Of a stretch of 64,000 nucleotides of DNA, positions 45,246-57,111 are shown piece after piece. This DNA comes from Gymnothorax reevesii (Eukaryota; Chordata; Actinopteri; Anguilliformes; Muraenidae). Position 1 is the first letter of the stretch. Every line of letters starts with the position of its first letter. A program made the position numbers and the translations under genes. The stretch spans positions 95,616,947 to 95,680,946 of the forward strand of contig CM056573.1 in the NCBI GenBank assembly GCA_029721435.1, read 5' to 3'. The notes beneath the pieces are model-generated. The model was not told where the DNA came from. It did not search any database and worked only from the letters and a program-made list of their open reading frames with translations.

Positions 45246-47254
45246 ACTCGCCATCAAAGAATTTCTCCTCCTAAGAATCAATGCCGTCAGCCCTCCAGTC
45301 AGTCCGATTCAGAATAACTGCCATTTTCCATCTCCAAATCAAATTTCCATCCTGTAAATATAACCCCAGCACTCTGAGGTTGGTTCTGGAAGTCTTTTTT
45401 CTATGCAATCACACCCTCTTCAGCTGAGCAAAGTTGAGAGAATACAACCTAATTTGCTGTTGCACAAGTTTTTTAATACTTTTCTAATGGTCCAATCAAT
45501 GTCTTTCAATTACTGAGGAAAGTTTACACTGTCTGGACTTGGATAAAAAATGTGTCAATAATTACCAGGAAAGTTTCACGTGGGTGAGAATTAAAACTTT
45601 GCTTTACGCAGATAAGCCTAAGGAAATATTAGAGGGACGGGATATCAATGAGGCATGATGAGGTTATGAGGAGCAAGTGACTTTGTCGCGAGGTGAAACT
45701 ATGCCTAATTCAATGGCAAGAAATCATGCATTTCTAATGTCTGATGACTATAACTGATTACAGAATCATATAGTGTCAATTCCATGTTGAATTTTTGCTT
45801 CAGAAAATTTATTTTTTTCCCTTACTCAGATGAGATACCTTTGGTCTATTATTGCTGAAGAGGTTGCAACAAAGGTCAATGATTTTTTTTCCGTCACAAG
45901 ACATAATTTTTATTAATTGTTGGATAGATACTATGGACAAGTATATAAGGTAGTTTGCACATCAGGCTTGGCTGAGAAGTTTAATACATACAATTCCTGG
46001 GAAACAGAGTTGGGACTTAACATTCATATTCTAAATCCGTATTAGGCAGGGCTTTCTCGTGAATATTAAATAAACAGTTTGTGTGTGCCACCATTTATTA
46101 GAATAGTGTAACTGTGTGCATAAACAGAGCAGCCCCATGTCTGCTGGGGTTTCAATCTGTGCAGAGGGGTTAATGTGTGTGACAGTGCACATTTTTAAAT
46201 ATTTTTCATCTCATGGGTGTTTACAGACATACCATCCAAGGTGAAATAAAATCACGATACTTTTTAAGCATGAATCAGATGCTGTGTTCACTGCACACTT
46301 ATTTCTGTTTCTAAAGCAAATGATCAGGACATGGAATGTTTAAATGGGTCAGCTTTATTTTAATGGCAATTTGTCAACTTAGTGAAGTAAGGAAAGGTTG
46401 TTACTAGTACACATAAATGTTACTTAAATTTGTTTCTGTGCTTTCCATTGGTACTGGAGAACCCCAAATTACTGTGACCACAAGTTGCTAATCTTTCTGA
46501 CGTGGCTCATATGACTACTATAACCATCCTGGCCACCGTTAGTCAATGCTGACTATAGTAACAGTGTTGTTGTTAGTTGTTGTTCAGTTGGATGCAGTCA
46601 CTGCTGAGGATGTCAGCCTAGGATGTGTTTTTACAGAATCCCATACCAGACGGAAGACCCAGAGGTTTACAATCAATGTTGGGTAGGTAGCTAAATAGTG
46701 CTCGCCGTTGCTTTTACAAACAGATTTTTGTTGCGCTTCATCTCCCAAGCGACAGCATTATTGATCAATCTAGATCTACGTAAAATACATATACTTATCT
46801 GTACTTTTGTTTGCATTCATCCTGGCAGCGCTTTAAAGGAACAATTTTTCTCAGAAAGCCAACAAGGTAAATGTGAAAATCACAAAAGTGGAGAGCTCGG
46901 GAAAAGCTAGTGAAATAAACCCCTGGCAGGTGCTGTACATGGATTGCGAGTGCCAATAGCTTGGAGTTTAATAACATATCGTACTTATTTACAGAGGTCA
47001 TTTAAATATCCATGGATTGAAGCAAATGAAATGATGTCAGATTTGCGTGGTAGCTCTTTAAGATGTCTAATATTAATGGCTACGTTGAAAAGGTGTTTTG
47101 TCCTCCATGGGATTGCAGCAGTCACCTGACTTAAAACTATGAAGAGTCTAATGATTCAATTTTTCCCTGGTGATGAAAAATCTAAATTCATAAATAGAAT
47201 TTTTAAAATATCAAAATTTGTAAATTAAATGTCATTCAATTAGGATAAAAAAAA
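45246..47254. other. Low-repeat, unique-looking DNA
   Basis: Little repeat structure; balanced AT-rich sequence with long words that do not recur in the window. Parts at about 45360-45780 and 46050-46260 have the look of conserved non-coding DNA. No reading frame is supported. Confidence 0.4.
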
Positions 47255-47625
47255 TCTCACTTCTCAAGCCATGTGAGAGTGAAGAACATAGTCGATGCTC
47301 TCCTTTTCCTATGGCCCGTACACAATCCGGCGAGAAGAAATGACAGGCAGCGAGGGTGAAGCAATTCTTTTAAATGGAGCGGAACATATCTGCTGGCGGA
47401 GGTGGAGATTTCACTAAACAAAAAATTGGATTTATAAGAGCGATCTATATTCATTTTTTCATTAATAGCCAATGAATTAATTAATAAATGAATCGCCATG
47501 GAGAAAAACACAAATGTTCGGGCTGACATGTGGCCCATTAAGCAGATAGACTGGCTTAATTCATCAATTTCAGAATGCACTGTTAATTTGCACCACAAGA
47601 CTTACCCTGCATTTGTAGTGTTTGT
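47255..47625. promoter_or_regulatory. Candidate conserved non-coding element
   Basis: The stretch is free of repeats and contains clustered homeodomain-type sites (ATTAATAGCCAATGAATTAA, then TTAATAAATGAAT) next to GC-balanced sequence. This texture is common in vertebrate developmental enhancers. A 113-codon minus-strand frame (47257-47598) spans it but shows no domain. Conservation cannot be judged from one sequence, so this is inference. Confidence 0.3.
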
Positions 47626-48822
47626 ATCAGCCATGTACTGAAGGTAGGCGTACACGCAGTTGTTGCTGATTGAATTCAGCAGGGCATCTGGCGTATGCCC
47701 TGGCTGATACAGTGTTTAAATGGTGTGCAGACTGTGCCTACTCGGCGTGCCGCAGGCGTACGCTGGTGTGATGATGGTGCGGACCACATGATTCAGCCCA
47801 AATAAAACCCAGAACATAAATCCAGCTCAGAACTAAGGTTGTTAAGTAATTTTTCCATGATACCCCAAATTCTAGCCTTGTACAATGCACTGGTGTATTG
47901 CAACCACCAGGGATGTGTTTACTGTAGTGAAGTTTGCTGTGGGAATAATTGATTAATTGCTCATGAATTTCAGTTATTAATTGAGCCAAAATTTGCTATG
48001 AGTCTGTCCACTACTGACAGTACATGATTCCTGCATGGGTGAGTTAGATGTGTTTGAAGATAAACTTATTGCTGTTACAGATTTGAGCAAAATTAGTCTA
48101 AAACAGAGCACTAAGAAGCCTAGCTATCCAGTAAGTTTGGTTACCATAGCCAAGCTAACTAGGCTCGGCGGGTAAAGCTGACAGTGCTATAGCTATGACA
48201 GAGCTGAATGCACTTTTATTAAGGTTCAATAAATAGTTGTTGTCAATGGTTATTTCCTCTTGATGTAGCTAAGTGTTATTTAAAGGAATAGACAGCGGAA
48301 TGTCAAAATCCTGTTTGAAAGATAGATCATGTCATAAACTAGCGATTCATACGACTGTTTGAACATATAGAGCTCATACAACTAAGCTATCCATCTCCAA
48401 AAGTCGGTCCTGAAGCGGAATTTCCCCATCATCAACGATTTCATGAATGCCGCCATTGAAAATATTTCAACCAATCAGAAATATCCTCGCGGATAGGTCG
48501 CAGAGATGCTCTGATGTCACATGGGCGCAGCATGTTGAAGCTATACATGGCGAGTCACACTGCTCAAGCATTGGGAAAGTTGATAAATTACTCACTGCTG
48601 TCACCATTTTTCTGTGCCAAAAGACACTGTTAGTCACAAACAGACCCTACTATTCATTAAAATATTCATGAAGGCTGTTTGAAGGCCAAGAGAGAGAACA
48701 ATATGCCAGCGTGTGCAGAGGTTTGGTGTACATGGAGGACTGATTCAGGTCAGCAGCATGACCGCACAATCTATGCTGCCGTGTAAAGGCAAAACACAGT
48801 AACATCACATTAGTTATTGTCA

Positions 48823-49976
48823 CTCGGTTAAGGCACTGCATTGCAGTGCAGAAGTGACTATCACGTTGTGGGTTCGAGACCCGGTCATACCAACTGGCAG
48901 TGGTCGGCAGCTTTTTCTGAGTAGCGCAAAATTGGCCATCGCGCTACAGGGTTTCAAATTGGGAAGGGACTGGGAAAAGGGAATTAAATTATCAGCTTTG
49001 TTCATTGCTCAAGCGCCTCCTGTTGGCCAGACGGGGGCTCATCAGGAAGATTCTAAGGCCCAGTTTACATGAAGACGCTTGCGAGTAAAGACGACAAAAT
49101 ATTTTAACGGAAGTGCCTTTTGTTTATATGTTGACGGCATTTTTGGGGCTTGAAGACGCAAAAATCTCAAACCACCCTCGAAAGTGGAAAACTTGAATAC
49201 GCTCCGGCGTAGCGTTTTCGTCTAAACTGGCCAAGACGCAAAACTGGCTCAGATCTGCTGTTCTGCTCACGTCGCGTAGGCGTTTACGTCACGCAGTAAA
49301 CAAACATGTCGGATTACATCCATGCTTCGGACCTTCAGGCTACTCTGGCAGCCATAAATAATGTACAGGAATCGTTACTACAAATATACAGAATCTGTAC
49401 ACATGCTGTTGGCGAACAGAGGAGGATCTATTTGACCAGACTAAGTTCTTCTTGTTACCGGTAGCCATATTTTGTGATTTCGCGGCACAGTGACGAGAAG
49501 AAGGAAGATTCTACGCATGCACGTAGGCATGGCGGCGTTTGTGTTAGTGTATCACAGCACCACCTAGCCGTCTGGCATGCATACCCAATCGATTTCTACG
49601 CACATTTTGCGTCACCGTATGCACACAGATTTCCTTCCGAGAACGCTCGTCTGAACGCGAAATAAAAAGTGAAGACGCGACGCCACTTTTGCGTCTTCTG
49701 TTCACACCGTCATCATGTAAACCTAGCCTAAGTCTGTTCATATCCAGGTATCCTCCGCCCTCATTCTGAACTTGCGAAGATTCAACCGATGAGTGTATAA
49801 GAAGCAGTGGCTGACGGGCATGTGCTTCGGAGGAGAGCCGTGAACTGACCTCACTCTCCTGAATTGGCAGCAAGGGGTCGCATATGAGCAATACTTGTAC
49901 ATAGTTCACCAATTGGGCATTCCAGATTCGGGTGGGATTGGAGATGCCAAATTTAAAAAAAAAAAAGAAAAAAAGA
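48823..49976 (+). mobile_element. tRNA-derived SINE, split by another element
   Basis: The tRNA-like head holds an A-box-like CGGTTAAGGCACTG and a B box GGGTTCGAGACCC. The body contains AGCGCAAAATTGGCCATCGC. After the insertion the 3' half resumes with GTGCTTCGGAGGAGAGCCGT and ACCAATTGGGCATTCC and ends in an A-rich tail. Near-perfect 14-bp target duplications flank it (48809-48822 ATTAGTTATTGTCA and 49977-49990 ATTAGTTTTTGTCA). Confidence 0.88.
49057..49728. mobile_element. PIF/Harbinger-like element inside the SINE
   Basis: Ends GGCCCAGTTTACATGAAGAC and CATCATGTAAACCTAGCC are inverted, with TAA on both sides (49054-49056, 49729-49731). A 3-bp TWA duplication and GGC-type termini fit PIF/Harbinger. 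Subterminal GACGCAAAA/TTTGCGTC words recur. A short frame from an ATG at 49305 (MSDYIHASDLQATLAAINNV) may be a leftover of an element gene; I do not recognise it. Confidence 0.75.
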
Positions 49977-49990
49977 AATTAGTTTTTGTC

Positions 49991-50660
49991 ATTTTGGTGG
50001 TATTGAAGACCTCCTTTATCATGTGGATTAATATTTTGAGTCAATTTGATTGTTTTTATGAAAAAATCAAGGTCCATCAGAAACCATGACCGAATGCCTT
50101 TGTTTTGTGACGCTGAAGTTGAGTTAAGGTTCTCTGACTTTGTTTAGCCGAGCATCATAGCTTTGTCACTGTACAGCCCTGAAGTTACGGTCAGTGATAG
50201 TCGGTGCTGGCTCGTCTACGTCTCACTCACACACCTCCCTGTCAGCTATCCTGCCTGTCATCAGGCCCATAAACAATTAAATGCACATCCTACCTTTTCT
50301 TGTAAACCGATAAAATCCATGCCAGCCACATCATCTGCAATATTTCCACGATAATCCACAAGTGTTATAGTAAATATTCCTTAGATTCCTTTGGTCGATT
50401 GCGTAATGTCGGTGATGACTTCGGCCTAGCAGGAAAATTCACTCCCATTATAATACATATCTGCTATGTCAGGCACATCATCAGCAATGTTTCCACAACA
50501 ATCCACTGTTGGAGCAGTTCCTCGGATGCAGGTGAGCAGACCACTTCTTTATGATCAACAAGTCTGCAAGCTAGTCCTACCAAACGTCCTTAGTTTGTTG
50601 CAAAGCAAATCGAACACACATTCCGCCTGTAAAACCCTTTCTTTGGTTGATTGTATCTGA
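49991..50660. other. Non-coding interval
   Basis: No gene supported. Short frames have no domains. The motif TCATCWGCAATRTTTCCACR with ATAATCCAC/ACAATCCAC recurs at about 50329 and 50478, indicating a small local duplication. Confidence 0.45.
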
Positions 50661-50790
50661 GTCAAGCAGCTTTCACATCGGACGCGAAATGAATTTTTTG
50701 CAGAACAGTTTACATTCAAAGTCAATGCGAAGACGCAATACGGGTGAAATGCATGTATTTGCGTCTTTGCATTGACTTTGAGTTAAAAAT
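50661..50790. mobile_element. MITE family C, third copy
   Basis: AAGCAGCTTTCACATCGGAC then GCGAAATGAATTTTTTGCAG, and AAAGTCAATGCGAAGACGCA with an inverted TGCGTCTTTGCATTGACTTT. Same structure as 22246-22408; the right end is truncated. Confidence 0.75.
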
Positions 50791-50904
50791 AATTTCCTGT
50801 ATTTATTCATACTGCAAAATTGCAAAGTAACATATCTGCTGCTATCTGTTTCTGGTGCTGCACACCAAACTGGAGCTGTTATCTGTCATGAAGAGATGAT
50901 GTAC

Positions 50905-52075
50905 AAGTGCTGGTCAACGAATTAGAATAATTTGAAATTTTTTACATGTAAATGTAATTCGTTACATTTTTTTGATGCATTTTTTTGTGCAGAAAGCAAA
51001 TCAGGTGTTCACCGCGCCTGTCCTACTTGTTAGAGTAATCACAGAACTCGCTACCTGTAAAAAATTTGCTCAGCTGAGCTTTCCAAAAGGCCCATTTAGG
51101 CCATTTAACTGTGACAATGTTGTTTTATTGAATTAGAATAATTGAGAAACCGTTTCACTGAATTAGAATAATTTTTATTATAATTAGAATCATCACTTTC
51201 TCAGTATTTTGTGGCTGCCCCCTTGGCTTGTATGACTGCCTGAAGTCTCCGCGGCATCGATTTGACCAGCTTGTCACAAGTTTTCGCACTCACAGCTTCC
51301 CAGGCAGTGGCGATGTTCTGCTTCAGCTGGTCCAGCGTAGTCGGCTGTCTGTCGCGAATTTTCCGCTTGACGATGGCCCAAAGGTTTTCAATAACATTGA
51401 GGTCAGGCGAGTTGGCCGGCCATGCCAAAACTTCAAGCTGTTTTTCGGCGAACCAATCTTTGGTCGACTTTGGCGCATGAGCCGGTGCAAGATCCTGTTG
51501 AAATATGAGGTCTTCTTCGCCAAACTGTCCCTCAACAGTCAGAATCAGGAACGTTTCCAGAACATCATGGTATACGGCAGCCTTGACAGTCTTCTTGAGG
51601 AAGCAGAGTTTCCCTACACCCCGAGCGGACATGCATCCCCAGACCATAACGCTCTGGGGAGACTTGACGCATCTTTTTACGCACTCGTGATTGTAGGTTT
51701 CGCCACCACAACGCTAGACACGAGGACCTTGGTCACCGAAGGAAATGCAAAAGCGTGATTCGTCACTGAAGACCACTTTCTGTCAGTCTTCAGCAGTCCA
51801 CTCGCCGTGTTCTTTGGCCCACTTCAGCCGTTTCTCCATTTCTTTCTAGTTCAGCATCGGTTTTTCCTGCTGGAACGCGAGATTTGAAGCCTAGTTCGCG
51901 CAGACGACAGTAAGTGGTTGATCTCGAGATGTTAGCGCCAGTCTGCTTGTTCCACAAGTCGCTTAGCTCAGAAGTGGACTTGAACCGGTTGCTGACTGCG
52001 ATCTTTCTCAGCTGCTTGTTGTCACGAGCAGAAGTTTTTCGGATGCCGGAACAGTTGGCAATTAATCTAATTAAT
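50905..52075 (-). mobile_element. Tc1/mariner-like element, 5'-truncated
   Basis: On the minus strand it has most of a transposase and a 3' end containing repeated GAATTAGAATAATT words (near 50919, 51131, 51159 and 51180, plus strand). The end at 50908 reads GTGCTGGTCAACGAATTAGA. The opposite terminal repeat is missing; the element stops at about 52075 within the N-terminal DNA-binding region. Confidence 0.85.
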
Positions 52076-52083
52076 CTGTACAA
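51190..52083 (-). pseudogene. Tc1-like transposase, lightly damaged
   Basis: Two open stretches, 51790-52083 (second helix-turn-helix: LRKIAVSNRFKSTSELSDLW, NISRSTTYCRLRELGFKSRV) and 51201-51647 (catalytic C-terminus). Between them the frame reads KVVFSDESRFC (first Asp), with stops where Trp is expected (ED*QKV and RV*RC, each one base from TGG), one further TAG and a frameshift near the VPAGK segment. The second block FQQDLAPAH and third block SPDLNVIENLW are intact. The few lesions and intact DDE suggest a younger copy than the other Tc1 fragments here. Confidence 0.9.
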
Positions 52084-52085
52084 TT

Positions 52086-54105
52086 AATCTAATCGCAATT
52101 GCAATTTCAAACTGAGCGATTGGATAACCGCAAAAAAAGGCTGCAATTTGCAATTTCATCTAAATAAGCGTGTGCGTGCCAGCGAACAACTCTCCTTTAA
52201 TTGTATGGAATCTGTTGATGTTAAGCCCACAAGCTATCCTGGGCTTTGTCTAAATTGTCAAAAAATTACATCCTGTACACTAATTCCAAACCATTTTTCT
52301 TTAACCTATGTGGAAAACGTCTGAAGATAAAGGAAAGGTGTAAAAGGGAATTCCCACCGCGTAGGAAGACGACTGCGCTAATTGGAATATCTGAACGAAT
52401 TTAAAGCAGGCAACCTGATCGAGTCCCCTGCCCATCACATACGTTTCTTTACGCGCTATGCCGGATGAATGGTCGCCACTTTAAATACTGCTGCTGCGCT
52501 GAAGTGGAATGGCGTGATCTCCTTTCTTTTCGAAAAGGATGCTTCGTGAACCCTATGTTAAAGGACGTAAATTAGGAAGCATTGAGACTCCTTTCCTCAA
52601 CATTTAAAGAATTCGAAGGCACTTATCATGGTTGCCACGTAATATTTTCCGGATCATTTTTTAGGAGTTAGGTACTTTCAATGGCAAAAAACAGATGCAG
52701 CTCTGGCCTGTGAGCACGTATGGTCACGTGGCTGCTTGCTTCAGTTTGCAGTGACTAGCATGAATGCCGAAGAAAAGGTCAACTTTTTCGTGACCTCCTT
52801 CTGAATGCAAGTATCAACTGGAACACTGAAGCGTATGCTGCCCCCATTAGTTCTGGAATAGTCACAGCACCGAAACTTACCGTGCCACGGTACTTACGGT
52901 GCCTCAAAATAATAGGCATCGTCGGTGTTTTTTTTATATAAGAATCAAATGGTATCGCTCTCTGTTCTTGAGACATCCCTACCCACCTTACACTGTTAAC
53001 CCTGATAAGTGTGGTGAACTCAAATGTTCTGAAGAAACTGATTACCTCAAAAAAATTTTATATACCAACTTAATGATCTTGTGTTCACTGCATTTAAAAA
53101 CGTAAAAAAAAAAAAAAAAAAAAACAAGCAAAAAACTTCACCTTATTTTCTTTTAACTCTTTCCAGGCAATGCAATTAACTTGGCCTACACAATTTGAGG
53201 TAATTTGTATCCACAAAACATTTGAGTTCACCGCACTATAAAGGTTTACGGAGTACCTGGCCCTCTGTGAATTGTCCCAATACTTACTATATTGACCAAT
53301 ACAAAATATAATTGATAAATGGGCTTAATTTCACAAGATACAGCCAGGCATATTTCTTGCCAACTTATATGTATTGTATTGTGCACTAAAAAAGACTGGT
53401 CTAAGAATTTCTTAATAGATTAGGCAGCTTATGAGTACAATCTCAACACTGCACCACATTATAAAAGGGTATTGCACGGCGCATGCACATTTTAACAAGG
53501 TAAATCTCTCAAAGGCTGTAACCCTGCTTTTTTAAAGATAAACAGTCAAACAGTAAGGTTGAGTGAGGCCAGGTGCTTCCTGGAACTGCTTTAAGTCTGA
53601 TTTCAAAATAACCAGGCTCAGTATTTGCCAATTTAGAGAGTTGCTTTAGTGTTTCTTGGAACTATATAGAGTTGCAGATTACTGAAGTGATTCGCCAAAT
53701 CTACATTTGACAAATAGACTAATCTCAAAAACCTGAATTGACTTGGAACTCATGCTATGATTTTTTAGCGCGATCAAACTACATCCCACAATTATATTTC
53801 CGTTTTTTCATCAGACTGTTTGAACAAATAAACAAATTGACTTAGTAGTTTGTCAGAGTAAACAGACAAAGTGTGCCCGTTTCATTTATATTCAGTTCAT
53901 CAAAGAGAATTTATGAACTTAGGTTCACTCAAAATAAAGTATATACTGCTATTTCATTATTGATTCCACACTAGTCACGAAAAACTCCAACATCACCATC
54001 TACGTAGAATAAATACAAAAACATAATTCACGCAATAAGGTTAAATTGTGAAGACAAGTAAGAACTGGAAAATAAGAGTGGCAAACCTCAGGAAGGAGGA
54101 CTCAC
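52086..54105. other. Non-coding interval
   Basis: Repeat-like GCAATTGCAATTTCA words at 52095-52160, ACCGTGCCACGGTACTTACG palindrome-like sequence at about 52880, and an A run at 53103-53123. No gene supported. Confidence 0.45.
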
Positions 54106-54278
54106 CAAATGATTGCACGCAGCTCTGTAGAAGCTCCTCCCAGCTGGCCCCCTTGGAAAACTGGCCCAGTGACATCATGACCTTAACCTGTGTAATCTGG
54201 GCCAAACTGGGCCGATTGCGATGGGGTCGCAAGTGTGAGGCAACCTTAGACGCAGAGGGGCATCCTGAAGAGAGGCGT
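54106..54278 (-). CDS. Candidate internal exon of an unidentified protein gene
   Basis: On the minus strand a pyrimidine-rich tract ending GCTCCCTCAG precedes an open 173-bp segment that ends ...CATTTG|GTGAGT, a near-consensus donor. The frame reads [20 protein letters not shown], then [20 protein letters not shown] and LLQSCVQSF. The composition (balanced codons, no low complexity) looks like genuine vertebrate protein, unlike nearby chance frames. The plus strand is also open here (54048-54449), which weakens the case. I cannot name the protein, and no neighbouring exon was found in the window. Confidence 0.4.
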
Positions 54279-54449
54279 CTGAGGGAGCAATGGTGGACAA
54301 GACAGAGGGAGATTAGATTATGGCGATGGTGCAAGGAAGGGGACAGAGGGTTGGAGGAAATGAACCAGTATATAAATGATGAATTGAGCTCCGTGGTTCC
54401 CCTCCTCAGATTAAGCCAACCAATAAGGCCAGATCAAAACGGGAAGTGA

Positions 54450-54959
54450 AGAATATGTGCATGTTAACCAACAGCTAAAGGTTGGGGAAGGTGGGTGGGG
54501 GTTGTAAACACAGAGCAAAACTATTGTGGCCCTTGATGAAAATTAAATAAAGTCTTCATAGAATAAATAACAAAATGATTAGTCCATTTAATATGTCAAC
54601 ATCAGACTTCTGGGAAAATGAAATGCTTTTATTTCAGTGCATTTATTCTCATGTTTCAGTGTTTTCACTAAGTAATAGTGATTCCAGATGTAAAGTGCAG
54701 CTATTATGGTTTTTCATTATTTTAATGTCAGTGAGTAAATCATATAGTTTTTATGTGCATGTAAGAAGTCTGCGTCAGAAAGCAACTCAAAGTCATCTCC
54801 AGAAGATACTCTCTCTGCCGCAAATCACACTGCCCCAAAGATGCCTGAAATGCCCCAATAGCTTCTGGAAAATTTTTCATCAATTGGTGATATGACCAAT
54901 TGAATTTTCGCACCAAGCAGATAATTTGGCACGCCCCTCAATTAAGGAGGTTAAGCCCA
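54450..54959. other. Non-coding interval
   Basis: No recognisable gene. The frame at 54575-54895 has no domain. Sequence is AT-rich. Confidence 0.4.
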
Positions 54960-55425
54960 CAGCCCCCGTCTGAGTGCTGAACTGGCCTACCTGCCATCAA
55001 GACCATTCACTAATAGAAAACATTTGGCGCATCATAAAATGAAAATCTGCAAAAGAAGACCCAGGACTGTTAAGCAGAATCCTACATTTGACAAGAGTGG
55101 GACAATATTCCTCGAACAAAACTTCAGCAATCGGTCTCCTCACTTGCCACACATTTACAGACTGTTGTTAAAAGAAGAGGGGATACTAAACATGGTAATC
55201 ATGGCCCTTTCCCAACTTTTTTGAGATGTGTTGCAGCCATCAAATTCATAATGACCTAATATTTTTAATTAAATGGTAAAATGTCTCACTTTCAAGATCT
55301 GATATTTTGTTTATGTTCTATTGTGAATAAAATGTCAGTTTAAGAGATTCACAAATCATTGCATTCTGTTTTAATTTAAAATTTTACACCGCGTCCAAAC
55401 CTTTTTTGGAATTGGAGTTGTAGAT
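54960..55425 (+). mobile_element. 3' fragment of a Tc1/mariner-like element
   Basis: The remnant starts in the last catalytic block (LNWPTCHQDHSLIENIWRII, with the expected PD changed and Glu kept), followed by a stop and then KICKRRPRTVKQN and YRLLLKEEGI. Then comes the 3' untranslated part and a right end reading CTTTTTTGGAATTGGAGTTG then TA. Fish families with this end (TTTTTTGGAATTGGGGTTGTA) are well known. The 5' three quarters are missing. Confidence 0.85.
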
Positions 55426-55434
55426 GGAATGGTT

Positions 55435-55520
55435 GCACAAGGGCGAGGGAATAGGGTGCTGAGTGTACTGCAGCACCCCCTACTGGGGTACGGAGGGTGC
55501 TGAGCACCCCCTTACTAAGC
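55435..55520. repeat. GGTGCTGAGCACCCC palindromic patch
   Basis: Words GGGTGCTGAG, GCAGCACCCCC and GGGTGCTGAGCACCCCCTTA can pair. They resemble the termini of the CAGGGGCG hAT foldback family, but no full element can be drawn. Confidence 0.4.
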
Positions 55521-55971
55521 AGAATAAAAAGTTTTTATCTTTACCAATTTCGCCATCTGAGCAATTTAAAAATAGCTCACAATGAAATTCATACCAGAAT
55601 ATAAAGATAACAATGCATAAAAATGACTGACGTATTTAAAATGCGTGTTTATGAAGGCTACGTTCTAAGGTTAAAGGTAAAAACATGTTACTATGGGAGA
55701 TAGCCTAGTAGCTACGCAAGAGATCACTGCAGCTGAAAAGGGCGCAGAAAAGATTATGTGACTTTTCCCCCAGGACTAGCTAGCTTGTAGCTCCGGGAGA
55801 GAGGATCAGCAGCGGGTCACTCACTTTAGTGCTGAGGATGGATGGATATTGGCTTGGAAGCAGAAGTTAAAGCAAATCTGCCTTTTTAAGCTTGGTGCTT
55901 GTACTGGTAACCATGGTAACTGACACAGTTGTGAGGTTATCAAAATAAAATACATGTACGAACAATAGGCT

Positions 55972-57003
55972 TGTTAAGAAGTAAGCAGGGGAACACCAGA
56001 TGCAGGATAACGAAGAATTTATTGAACACCAAACACTAGGAGAAAAATGGCAAACAGGCCAGAAACAAAACACTGTGCACAAGCACTGAACAAATGGGAA
56101 AACTAAGATACACTCCCCAAGGCAGGGGGAAGCAAAGGTACACACTCAAGGAGTGGCTAAACTAGAAAAACAAAAACTGAACCTAACTAAACTGACAGAT
56201 AACACTGGGAGACTTAACAAGGGGCAGACAGGACAAGGGCGCAGCAAAATGCTCAGAAAAAACACAAAAGAAATACTCAGAAGGCACAGGAGCTGAGATT
56301 TCACAATGTAGAGCAGAGTCTAACAAAGTTCCGTCTGATGTCTCTTCTCACTTTGCCCACAGAAATAGCCATGAGAGGAGGCGGGAACTCGAAAAGCTAT
56401 CTCGAAAGGAAACAGAAACTCATGGGATTAATAAACAATTACACGAGAACCGGGTTAACAATAATGACTCGAGACAAGACTCTAAGACAATCAATGAAGC
56501 TAGACAGTTTAGATTTAGGTAATCTAAACGTGACAAGTATAAAGCACCACGAGTGAAGCAAAGGAAAGCACAGCTTTAAACGTAGTTAATCAGGGAAAGC
56601 ATGGGCAGGAATTATTAAAGCTGGAAACACTCGCACTCACTAATGAGTTAATAAAGGTTAATACAACGTGACAAAATATTTAAAATCACCCTCAAACAAG
56701 TGCTGGTTAGTTCGGGACAGTAATTAACCTATCAGAGAACGCATTCACTCAGGAGTTTAGCGAGACCCAGAATCAAGCACAAGTGGAAGTAATTAATAAA
56801 ATACCACAGCCGAAACTGAAAGAGGAAACGCGATTGGACAACGAGACGCATGCATGCTGACGGCTGTCACACGACATCACTGGAGTTGGGCAAAGAGAGA
56901 GTTGAACATCAGACAGCGGGAATGAAAGTTGAAAAATAAAACTAAAGTAAGGCACAAGCACAAATAAGCACAAAGACAACACGCATGAGGCAGAATCATA
57001 ACA
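55972..57003 (-). mobile_element. Solo LTR of an LTR retroelement
   Basis: On the minus strand it starts TGTTATGATTCTGCC and ends TACTTCTTAACA (TG...CA ends), is 1032 bp long, and has AATAAA near its 3' end (in TTCAATAAATTCTTCG). Perfect 5-bp duplications AGGCT (plus strand, 55967-55971 and 57004-57008) flank it. No internal gag/pol-like coding region or second LTR lies nearby, so it is what remains after LTR-LTR recombination. Superfamily (Gypsy or endogenous retrovirus) cannot be told from the LTR alone. Short frames inside are not meaningful. Confidence 0.88.
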
Positions 57004-57111
57004 AGGCTATACCCTTTGCAACATACTTAAGGCAGTCTACAGGCTAAGGACTGGACAGGACACCAGGGCAGGTGAAGAATGGAGTAGGAGGCTTAGTGCT
57101 AGCAGATACCA

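Noticed and set aside
47257..47598. 113-codon minus-strand frame as a protein gene
   Set aside because: No domain or splice signals; the sequence looks more like AT-rich regulatory DNA.
48820..48895. Functional tRNA gene
   Set aside because: A- and B-box-like words are present but the cloverleaf does not close, and the sequence continues as a SINE body with a 14-bp target duplication.
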